This document shows positions 6,324 through 12,797 of a stretch of 18,616 nt of DNA, in pieces. Both the position numbers and the translations under genes were made by a program. Origin of the DNA: an uncultured Blautia sp. (GTDB taxonomy: Bacteria > Bacillota > Clostridia > Lachnospirales > Lachnospiraceae). The DNA lies in NCBI GenBank assembly GCA_934426285.1, contig CAKRYE010000038.1:1-18616 (forward strand). The letters are read 5' to 3'. Position 1 is the first letter of the stretch. Each line of letters starts with the position of its first letter. Under the pieces are notes generated by a model. The model searched no databases. It saw only the letters and a list, made by a program, of their open reading frames with translations, and was not told the DNA's origin.

Positions 6324-7916
6324 TTATTTCCGCAGTTTTGCTTCATCCAGCAAGTTTAATTTTTTTGCAGAAAGTACAAGCTCTGTCTGCAGAAATGCAA
6401 GATTGCAGGCTGTTAAAAATGCATCCATAAGTAACTCGATACTGATCACTAATGCAATTCCTGCAGAGGGGATTCCTAATTGTGCAAATAAAATGGTATA
6501 ACAGGATAAACCTCCGCCGGGGATTGGCGGCGTTGCAATTGCCAGAATCGTACAGGTTATAATGGAGGTTATAATCCAGACGATGGTTATCTCTGTGCCA
6601 AAGCTCTGACCAGTACACAGGGATACAATAAAAAACTGGATCGCCACACCTGGCATAAAAATGATTTGTCCGATAGAAACACCAAAGTTAATTAATTTTT
6701 TATCTATACCAAGTGTCTTGCAGCTTTCAATGTTGGTTCCAAAAGCGGCTGATGAGGAGGAAGTAGAAAGTGCGATTAAAAAGGTAGGAAGTAATTTTTT
6801 TATTAAAACTCCAGGCTTTACTTTACACTTCCAGCAGACCAGACCAATATAAAACATGAGAGTTATACTTGTAATGAGTGTAACTAAAATAATCTGTTTT
6901 ATAAGACTGGATATATTTTTCAGGTTACCGGATAAAAACAGATTCATCATGCAGATAAATACAAACAGTGGGATCAGCTTGCTGATATAAGTCATAAGCA
7001 GCTGGATTAAAGTATTGAGCTGGGAAACTATTTTTGCCATTCCGGATACGGAATCTCCTAACACCAATGTACCAGCACCGCATATACATGCGAGAAAAAT
7101 GATCTGCAGTGCATTTCCTGTCTGAAATGGAGAGATAATATTGCCTGGAATAATATTTAGTACCATTTGGTAAAGGTCCATAATGGCGCTTCCTGAAACG
7201 TGATTCTTTCCTGAGAAAGATATAAAAAGCCAGGAGACCATCAAATTGGCTGCGATCAGGACCAGAAAGGAAAAGGATATGAACCGGATGATCAGACTTT
7301 TGCCAATTTTTCCAAAGGTTGCAGCATCTCCCATTTCATATATTCCGCAATATACAGCCAGGAAGATCATTGGACCTGAAATAAGAGTTAAAATGTTCAT
7401 GAATGTATCAAATATTGGAGAAATAAACCAGGTCTGCACCATATTTCCTACGTCAGGCAGTCCGAAGGAAAGAACAGCTCCGCACAGGATGCCAAGAAGG
7501 ATACTCAGTATCACAGGTTTTAATTGCCCGGATTGCTTTTTGGGCAGGGTTAATTTGAGAAAATTCTTTCCATTTTCATAATGGTATTCAAGAAATAAGC
7601 CCAGGGTGGTCAGGAGAGAACTTCCATTACTGATGATTGATGTCAATTCATCCTGATATTCATTGGGATTTACAACTTTTCCTTCAGCAGATAAAAGGAT
7701 ATAGGTTCTGCCGAATTTAGAGCCACTGGTAAAGGTACAATTGGTGTTTTCTCCAAGTTCATGCATCCAGATTTCCATAACATTTTCAATACTTAATCGA
7801 AAACGTAAAATGTCTCTTGGATTAATTTTCATTTGTTGTAATAAATGAACGGTTAATTGACTGAACCGGTCAATTTCAGATGCATGGAGAAGAAATTTTT
7901 CTGTCGTTTTTTGCAT
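6324..7916 (-). CDS. Divergent SLC1/DAACS-type transporter with an N-terminal degenerate GHKL-like domain
   Basis: A 530-residue protein in two parts. Residues 1-126 are soluble and resemble the histidine-kinase-like ATPase fold of SpoIIAB/RsbW-type anti-sigma factors: LRFRLSIENVMEIWMHEL in place of the N-box, AEGKVVNP in place of DNGxPFDP, and a final LGLFLEY...NFLKLT. The N-box Asn and D-box Asp are missing, so ATP binding is doubtful. Residues about 132-510 are the sodium:dicarboxylate symporter fold: STSSSSAAF (384-392), an HP2-like PPIPGGG, and the last helix with D498, T502 and N505. Expected NMDG is FMPG (420-423), and the Arg that binds acidic substrates in GltPh is L501. The start at 7916 is set by AAGGAG 6 bases upstream, leaving 19 bases to the zinc-ribbon gene. 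It is probably co-expressed with both neighbours. The substrate is not known and is unlikely to be acidic. Confidence 0.8.
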   Translation of the reverse strand: MQKTTEKFLLHASEIDRFSQLTVHLLQQMKINPRDILRFRLSIENVMEIWMHELGENTNCTFTSGSKFGRTYILLSAEGKVVNPNEYQDELTSIISNGSSLLTTLGLFLEYHYENGKNFLKLTLPKKQSGQLKPVILSILLGILCGAVLSFGLPDVGNMVQTWFISPIFDTFMNILTLISGPMIFLAVYCGIYEMGDAATFGKIGKSLIIRFISFSFLVLIAANLMVSWLFISFSGKNHVSGSAIMDLYQMVLNIIPGNIISPFQTGNALQIIFLACICGAGTLVLGDSVSGMAKIVSQLNTLIQLLMTYISKLIPLFVFICMMNLFLSGNLKNISSLIKQIILVTLITSITLMFYIGLVCWKCKVKPGVLIKKLLPTFLIALSTSSSSAAFGTNIESCKTLGIDKKLINFGVSIGQIIFMPGVAIQFFIVSLCTGQSFGTEITIVWIITSIITCTILAIATPPIPGGGLSCYTILFAQLGIPSAGIALVISIELLMDAFLTACNLAFLQTELVLSAKKLNLLDEAKLRK

Positions 7917-7935
7917 TTGGTACTCCTTTTTGGTC

Positions 7936-9039
7936 TTATTCTTTATTAATTTCTGCGAATCCGGCAGCATCAATCTTTAAGTCTGTTTTTTCGCCTTTTT
8001 TCAGCTCTTTCCATTCAGAGAAAGCCATTTCATAGCGCTCTGTTTCGGTTTTGCCTTCCTTTTTCTCATAGGTAGCAGTCACGAAATAGTGCTCATCCTT
8101 TGTTCCTGTTCTCTGGTTGTCTTTCAGCTTTGGTTCTGGCCAGGCTGGATTCTGGTCCCTTCCGGAATTTTTCGCAGTGTCTACCACAGTCCACCGGTCT
8201 ATTTCGTAGTAATATTTTGTAGCATATACCGGTTCTTGTCGATACACTGGTTTATCTGTGGTTTCTGTATAGGTTTCATCTTTATATACAGGAACACTGG
8301 TGGTTTTCTCCTCGAAATATCCGTTTCCCAGGTCAACATGGGAGACCTCATCTTCATAATGGTCGATGACTTGGCGGGTTTTGGTTTCCGTAACTTCCTC
8401 GTAGTGGTCTATGACTTGTTCGTATGATTTAATCTCATTTTTCGTGTATTGTAGTCGTGCGTCATCTGGCAACTGCCAATCACTTTCGTTGTGTGTAACG
8501 ATTTCTTCGATATCAATCGTCCGCTCCCAGTCAAAGCCGTCAATGGTGACATTTTTTACTTTCGGTGCCAGACAGGACATCATTCCGAAAATGATGACAG
8601 CAAAGATTCCCAGAAAGAGCAGAGCTCTTTTCATCAGTGATTTCTTTTGTTTCTTCTTGTTTTCTTTTTTCTTTGGTGTACTTTTTGCGGTATTTTTCTG
8701 ATGCGTTTCTTTTTTCTCTTCTTTTTTGCGTTTCTTTTCTTCTTCCTGCTGCCGTATTTCGAAATAGTTTCTCTCAGAGTCTTCTTTTGTGGCTCCGCAG
8801 TTTTTGCAGATGTTCAGATTGTCACTGTTAAGGCTGCCGCAAAAACTGCACTGCCAGTCTGGATTTCGGCTGATTTTTGCAGCTTTCTCCTCTGAAACAT
8901 ACTCGATTGCGTCCGGCATATAGAATTTTGTGTTTTCATCCTGTGGATGCCCGCAGAGTGGACAGGTTTTCTGCCCGGCTTTGATTCTCTTATTGTCACA
9001 AAATGGACAATCCCAGAGTCCTTCGATTAATTTTCCCAT
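7936..9039 (-). CDS. Membrane protein with two N-terminal zinc ribbons and a beta-rich external domain, function unknown
   Basis: A 367-residue protein. Two four-cysteine zinc ribbons come first (C11/C14/C26/C29 and C64/C67/C78/C81). A long Lys/Glu-rich linker (about 95-136) leads to one transmembrane helix (about 138-157). The remaining roughly 210 residues should lie outside the membrane. They contain repeated strand-like motifs: QVIDHYEE/QVIDHYED at 208 and 223, and VPVYKDE, KPVYRQE and EPVYATK between 249 and 275. There are no catalytic motifs. AAAGGAG lies 8 bases before the ATG. It is the first gene of the three-gene run that continues with the GHKL-DAACS transporter, so a role tied to that transporter is plausible but unproven. 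Zinc-ribbon/TM proteins of this layout are common in Clostridia and generally uncharacterised. Confidence 0.8.
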   Translation of the reverse strand: MGKLIEGLWDCPFCDNKRIKAGQKTCPLCGHPQDENTKFYMPDAIEYVSEEKAAKISRNPDWQCSFCGSLNSDNLNICKNCGATKEDSERNYFEIRQQEEEKKRKKEEKKETHQKNTAKSTPKKKENKKKQKKSLMKRALLFLGIFAVIIFGMMSCLAPKVKNVTIDGFDWERTIDIEEIVTHNESDWQLPDDARLQYTKNEIKSYEQVIDHYEEVTETKTRQVIDHYEDEVSHVDLGNGYFEEKTTSVPVYKDETYTETTDKPVYRQEPVYATKYYYEIDRWTVVDTAKNSGRDQNPAWPEPKLKDNQRTGTKDEHYFVTATYEKKEGKTETERYEMAFSEWKELKKGEKTDLKIDAAGFAEINKE

Positions 9040-9061
9040 ACTTAATTCTCCTTTCCTGTCT

Positions 9062-9067
9062 ATTATA
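9062..9067 (-). promoter_or_regulatory. -10 element before the zinc-ribbon/transporter operon
   Basis: Perfect TATAAT on the minus strand, 22 bases upstream of the start at 9039. The -35 region is poor (GTTCTT or TGTTCT at 16-17 bases). It is the best promoter candidate in the interval, which also holds the preceding operon's terminator. Confidence 0.4.
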
Positions 9068-9130
9068 CATTTAATTTGACGAAAAGAACAGACTGAAAAG
9101 ATAGAAGAATACCAGGTGAATACTAGGTAA

Positions 9131-9166
9131 TAAAAAAGGACTCCTGAAAAAACAAGAGTCCCTTTG
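9131..9166 (-). terminator. Terminator of the amino-acid ABC operon
   Basis: GGACTC (9138-9143) and GAGTCC (9156-9161) form a stem around a 12-base loop. On the minus strand it is followed by TTTTTTATT. It lies about 45 bases beyond the ATPase stop codon at 9209. Confidence 0.8.
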
Positions 9167-9208
9167 TGTATAAAGTAGGCTGGATTTATTAACTGTTGGT
9201 TGGTTTTT

Positions 9209-9949
9209 TCAGGAATTCCGGAACCGGCTTAAAAAATCTTTGGTTTCTTCTTTTTTCGGATGGTCAAAAATATCCGAAGAGGTTCCTTCTTCCACGATCA
9301 CGCCATCGCCCATAAAGATTACATGTTTTGACACATCCCGGGCAAATGCCATCTCATGAGTCACAATGATCATAGTCAGACCGTCTTTTGCCAGCTTACG
9401 CATGACTGCAAGAACTTCCCCTACCATCTGAGGATCCAGGGCAGAAGTGGGCTCATCAAAAAGCAGGATTTCAGGCTCCATCGCAAGAGCTCTTGCAATG
9501 GCCACACGCTGTTTCTGTCCTCCTGAGAGCTGTTTTGGTTTGGCATTGATATAAGGTGCCATTCCTACCTTTTCCAGATACATCAGGGCATTTTTTTCAG
9601 CTTCTTCCTTGCTCTTTTTCAAAACCTTTTCCTGGCCTACGGTACAGTTTTTCAGGACGGTCATATTATTAAACAGGTTAAAACTCTGAAATACCATCCC
9701 TACTCTGGAACGGTATTCCGGAACATTCATATGTTTATCCATAATATCTGCACCATGATAGCTGATTTCTCCTGAGGAAGGGACTTCCAGCAGATTCATG
9801 CAGCGCAGCAATGTAGATTTTCCGGAACCGGAAGGACCGATAATACAGGTTACATCTCCGGGTTTCACTGAAAAATCAATATCTCTGAGAATCTCATGGC
9901 TTCCAAATGATTTGCCCAGATGATGTACTTCAAGGATCGTTTCACTCAT
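9209..9949 (-). CDS. Polar amino-acid ABC transporter ATPase (GlnQ/HisP type)
   Basis: A 246-residue cytoplasmic ATPase with every expected motif: Walker A GPSGSGKS (38-45), Q-loop Q88, signature LSGGQ (141-145), Walker B ending D165-E166, and H-loop H198. Length and the [11 protein letters not shown] start are typical of the polar amino-acid uptake family. It powers import through the permease encoded immediately upstream, whose stop codon is only 2 bases away, indicating tight coupling. It is the last gene of the operon; a terminator follows. The specific amino acid cannot be read from the ATPase. Confidence 0.95.
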   Translation of the reverse strand: MSETILEVHHLGKSFGSHEILRDIDFSVKPGDVTCIIGPSGSGKSTLLRCMNLLEVPSSGEISYHGADIMDKHMNVPEYRSRVGMVFQSFNLFNNMTVLKNCTVGQEKVLKKSKEEAEKNALMYLEKVGMAPYINAKPKQLSGGQKQRVAIARALAMEPEILLFDEPTSALDPQMVGEVLAVMRKLAKDGLTMIIVTHEMAFARDVSKHVIFMGDGVIVEEGTSSDIFDHPKKEETKDFLSRFRNS

Positions 9950-9951
9950 AA

Positions 9952-10740
9952 TTATTTGACCTTCCTTTCCTTGTAAGAATACATTCCGCTGGTATGTGTC
10001 AGGGTATCGGCAGTTGCCAGATCATAATTATCCGGACCGTCCATTTTTTTCTCCAGAAGTCTCAGCAGACGTGAACAGGTAAAGGTCATTATGAAATAAA
10101 TGACCATTGCAATGGTAAATGCCTCAAAGTAAGTATACAGTGCACCTGCCACTCCTTTTGTAGTATAGAACAATTCTACTGTTCCGATAATAGAAAGGAC
10201 ACAGGTATCTTTAATATTGATGATCAGGTTATTACCGATCTGAGGCATGATATTACGCAATGCCTGGGGCAGGATCACATTTGTCATTGTCTGTACATGA
10301 GTCATACCGATTGCCTTTGCACCTTCTGTCTGTCCGGGATCAACAGAAAGAATTCCGCCTCGCACAGTTTCTGCCATATAGGCTCCTGTATTGATGGACA
10401 CGATCAGAATGGCAGCGAACCACATGGACATATTGATATTAAACAGATAAGAACTTCCAAAGTAAATAAACATTGCCTGTGCCATCATTGGTGTTCCACG
10501 GAAAAATTCAACATAGCATGCCATAATAAATTTAATGATCTTGACCAGAACACGTTTACCAAGAGAATCATTCCTGCCCTCAGGAATCGTCTGAATGATT
10601 CCTACTACAAATCCTATGATACAGCCAAACAGGGTTCCTACCAGTGCAAGCCACATGCTGACACCGGCTCCTTTCAGGAAGGAGGGTCCATATTGCTGTA
10701 AAATATAGACGATCCTTCCCCAATAACTTTCAGGCAGCAT
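9952..10740 (-). CDS. Polar amino-acid ABC transporter permease (HisM/GlnP type)
   Basis: A 262-residue inner-membrane protein with about five hydrophobic helices. It has the FRGTP segment (80-84) and the EAA loop that docks the ATPase ([20 protein letters not shown], 139-158). Only one permease gene is present, so the channel is presumably a homodimer. The C-terminal tail after residue 230 is hydrophilic and longer than usual (about 30 residues, ending YKERKVK). AGGAGGAG precedes the ATG by 9 bases. It follows the binding-protein gene by 36 bases and precedes the ATPase by 2. Confidence 0.93.
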   Translation of the reverse strand: MLPESYWGRIVYILQQYGPSFLKGAGVSMWLALVGTLFGCIIGFVVGIIQTIPEGRNDSLGKRVLVKIIKFIMACYVEFFRGTPMMAQAMFIYFGSSYLFNINMSMWFAAILIVSINTGAYMAETVRGGILSVDPGQTEGAKAIGMTHVQTMTNVILPQALRNIMPQIGNNLIINIKDTCVLSIIGTVELFYTTKGVAGALYTYFEAFTIAMVIYFIMTFTCSRLLRLLEKKMDGPDNYDLATADTLTHTSGMYSYKERKVK

Positions 10741-10776
10741 TATTTTTTGCTCCTCCTATATTCCTTTATCACGTTA

Positions 10777-11631
10777 TTATTCTTCAGAAGATAATGGCTG
10801 GACAGAAATTGCTTCATCCATCATTTTATTAAAATCATCCTCTGTCATTGTTTCCAGAACACCATTAATAGCATCTTTTAACTCATCATTTCCCTTTTTC
10901 AGTGACACACCAATATTGATATCCTCGTCAGATACTTCAAATGCGCCGTCTGTGCCATCGAAATCAAGAAGTGTAAAATCCGGATAAGCCGCCAGTGCAG
11001 CCTTACCTGTAGGCATATCAGTAACAACTGCGTCACATTTGCCGGATTCCAGTGCTACCAGCATGGCAGGGGCACTTTCCTGTGCCGGAAGGATATCTGC
11101 ATCCGGGATCTGAGGCAGGCAGGAATCATACCAGATCGTATTCTGCTGGGAAGTGCAGGTTACGCCTTTCAGATCTTCTACACTTTTGGCATCTGCATAA
11201 TCACCGTCAGATTTTACCAGTGTAATGATAGATGCGTAATAATATGGTTCTGTAAAATCTACCATCTGCTGGCGTTCTTTTGTGATAGACTGTCCTGCAA
11301 TTACGCAGTCAACCTGTCCGGACTGTACGGCAGGTACCAGAGAATCCCAGTCAAGCTTTACAATTTCCAGGTCATAGCCTAATTCGTCCGCAATTTTCTT
11401 TGCCATCATGACATCATAACCGTATGCATAGTCAGAGCTTCCTGAAATAGGCACAGCACCATTGGAATCATCTGGCTGTGTCCAGTTATAAGGAGCATAT
11501 CCGCATTCCATAGCTACTTTTAAAGTTTTCTTATCCTCTGCACTTACGCTTTGTACTCCGAAAATCCCGCAGGACATTGCAGCAATTACTGTAGCAGCGG
11601 TTAACTTTTTCCACATGTTGTTCTTTCTCAT
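10777..11631 (-). CDS. Amino-acid ABC transporter substrate-binding protein, family 3
   Basis: A 284-residue exported binding protein that captures an amino acid and delivers it to the adjacent permease. Family 3 features include LKVAMECGYAPYNW (37-50), GYDVMMAKKIADELGY (71-86), and the ligand-carboxylate Arg in SITKER (R120) followed by VDFTEPYYY. The signal peptide ends in VSA|EDK (about residue 31), a signal peptidase I site. The nearby Cys (C21, context AMSC) is not a convincing lipobox, which is unusual for a Gram-positive binding protein. AGGAGG lies 8 bases before the ATG. It is the first gene of the operon, with a strong promoter and a hairpin leader upstream. Confidence 0.93.
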   Translation of the reverse strand: MRKNNMWKKLTAATVIAAMSCGIFGVQSVSAEDKKTLKVAMECGYAPYNWTQPDDSNGAVPISGSSDYAYGYDVMMAKKIADELGYDLEIVKLDWDSLVPAVQSGQVDCVIAGQSITKERQQMVDFTEPYYYASIITLVKSDGDYADAKSVEDLKGVTCTSQQNTIWYDSCLPQIPDADILPAQESAPAMLVALESGKCDAVVTDMPTGKAALAAYPDFTLLDFDGTDGAFEVSDEDINIGVSLKKGNDELKDAINGVLETMTEDDFNKMMDEAISVQPLSSEE

Positions 11632-11670
11632 TTTGATTTCCTCCTGTATATGTTAATTTTTAGACAAAAT

Positions 11671-11712
11671 AAAAAATGCAACGAAGCTCAAAACTGCTCC
11701 GTTGCATTTTTT
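11671..11712 (-). terminator. Perfect terminator-like hairpin in the leader of the amino-acid ABC operon
   Basis: Arms 11671-11687 and 11696-11712 pair over 17 base pairs (one G-U on the minus strand) around an 8-base loop. The outer part is an A-run pairing with a T-run, so either strand reads as an intrinsic terminator. On the minus strand it lies between the promoter at 11716-11744 and the binding-protein gene. It could be a leader attenuator or the leftover terminator of the vanished EAL gene just upstream. Confidence 0.75.
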
Positions 11713-11715
11713 GTC

Positions 11716-11744
11716 ATTTTAATCCTTTACAATTAAAAAGTCAA
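11716..11744 (-). promoter_or_regulatory. Strong sigma-A-type promoter for the amino-acid ABC operon
   Basis: Minus strand: -35 TTGACT (11744-11739), a 17-base spacer, and -10 TAAAAT (11721-11716). The predicted transcription start falls at about 11709, at the foot of the hairpin that follows, so the message would begin with that hairpin. Confidence 0.7.
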
Positions 11745-11745
11745 G

Positions 11746-11805
11746 CTAAAACAGTAATTTTTCAAAAGCCTCCTGGCTCATTGGCTTGTAGTTATAAAAT
11801 CTTTC
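11746..11805 (-). pseudogene. Scrap of the 3' end of an EAL-domain gene
   Basis: The minus strand encodes ERFYNYKPMSQEAFEKLLF followed by TAG. This matches the extreme C-terminus of EAL phosphodiesterases, including the one at 471-2423 (YYYYKPMSQESFEQLLQ): 12 of 17 residues are identical, with many different codons. An in-frame stop immediately upstream, and no further EAL similarity, show that only the last roughly 18 codons survive. It is therefore a remnant of a diverged paralogue, not a copy of the intact gene. Confidence 0.75.
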
Positions 11806-11852
11806 TTAACAAAGAGGTAGAAATAGGCTTATGCCTTTGGTGGATACTGTGT

Positions 11853-11868
11853 TATAATAAAATATAAT
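11853..11868 (+). promoter_or_regulatory. Candidate -10 elements for the endonuclease IV gene
   Basis: Two overlapping-spaced TATAAT hexamers (11853-11858 and 11863-11868) lie 39-54 bases before the endonuclease IV start. No good -35 is found at 16-18 bases from either. An AGGC-TTAT-GCCT palindrome (11825-11836) lies just upstream. Confidence 0.35.
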
Positions 11869-11906
11869 TGATACGGTGAAAAATACTACAGAAGAGGAGC
11901 AAAAAG

Positions 11907-12743
11907 ATGCTGTATATAGGAAATCACACAAGTTCATCCCGGGGATATGTTGCAATGGGAAAGCAGATGCTGGCAAATGGCGGTAACACATTTGCATTTT
12001 TTACCAGAAATCCAAGAGGAGGGAAAGCCAAAGAAATAGATTCTCAGGATGTGCAGGCGTTTCTGCAGCTGGCCAGGGACAATCATTTTGGAAAGCTGGT
12101 AGCTCATGCACCCTACACTATGAATTGTTGTGCTGCCAAAGAAAATCTCAGAGATTTCGCCAGAGAAATCATGGCAGATGATCTGAAACGTCTGGAAATG
12201 ACACCGGGAAATTATTACAATTTTCATCCGGGCAGCCACGTAGGACAGGGCGCAGAAGTGGGAATCAGTAAAATTGCAGAAATTCTCAATGAAGTGCTGA
12301 CAAAAGATCAGACTACAATAGTACTTCTGGAAACCATGTCAGGAAAGGGTACAGAAGTAGGAAGGAATTTCCATGAACTCCGTCAGATTATTGACCGGGT
12401 AGAATTAAAAGATAAATTAGGGGTTTGTCTGGATACCTGCCATGTCTGGGATGGCGGATATGATATTGTAAATGATCCTGACAGTGTGTTTGCAGAGTTT
12501 GACAGGGTCATAGGTCTGGACAGACTGAAGGCCATCCACCTGAATGACAGCATGAATCCACTTGGCAGCCATAAGGATCGTCATGCCAGAATCGGAGAGG
12601 GCCAAATTGGACTGGAGGCACTTGTCCGCGTGATCAATCATCCTGCCACAGAAGGAATTCCCTTTATTCTGGAAACACCTAATGATGATGAAGGATGGAC
12701 TCATGAAATCGCCTTACTCAGAGCGGAGTATAAGGGAAAATAA
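11907..12743 (+). CDS. nfo: Endonuclease IV (AP endonuclease)
   Basis: A 278-residue base-excision-repair enzyme that cleaves the DNA backbone 5' of abasic sites. All nine metal ligands known from E. coli Nfo can be placed by eye: H67, H107, E142, D176, H179, H211, D224, H226 and E256. They sit in the contexts [46 protein letters not shown] and FILETP. The length matches the family (about 280). GAGGAG lies 7 bases before the ATG. It is divergent from the amino-acid ABC operon and 54 bases upstream of the 5'-nucleotidase gene, with which it is probably co-transcribed. Confidence 0.96.
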   Translation: MLYIGNHTSSSRGYVAMGKQMLANGGNTFAFFTRNPRGGKAKEIDSQDVQAFLQLARDNHFGKLVAHAPYTMNCCAAKENLRDFAREIMADDLKRLEMTPGNYYNFHPGSHVGQGAEVGISKIAEILNEVLTKDQTTIVLLETMSGKGTEVGRNFHELRQIIDRVELKDKLGVCLDTCHVWDGGYDIVNDPDSVFAEFDRVIGLDRLKAIHLNDSMNPLGSHKDRHARIGEGQIGLEALVRVINHPATEGIPFILETPNDDEGWTHEIALLRAEYKGK

Positions 12744-12797
12744 ATAGGATAAAGAAAAGTAAAGATAAAAATTTTCTTGGACGAAAAGGAGATGTTT

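Noticed and set aside
8411..8895. Several overlapping plus-strand frames rich in Phe, Leu and Ser
   Set aside because: They are antisense to the Lys/Glu-rich linker and zinc ribbons of the minus-strand gene; the hydrophobic bias is a mirror of AAA/GAA codons.
11632..11760. T-box or other amino-acid riboswitch before the ABC operon
   Set aside because: The mapped promoter leaves only about 80 leader bases, and neither the T-box consensus nor any other recognisable riboswitch core is present; only a single hairpin is supported.
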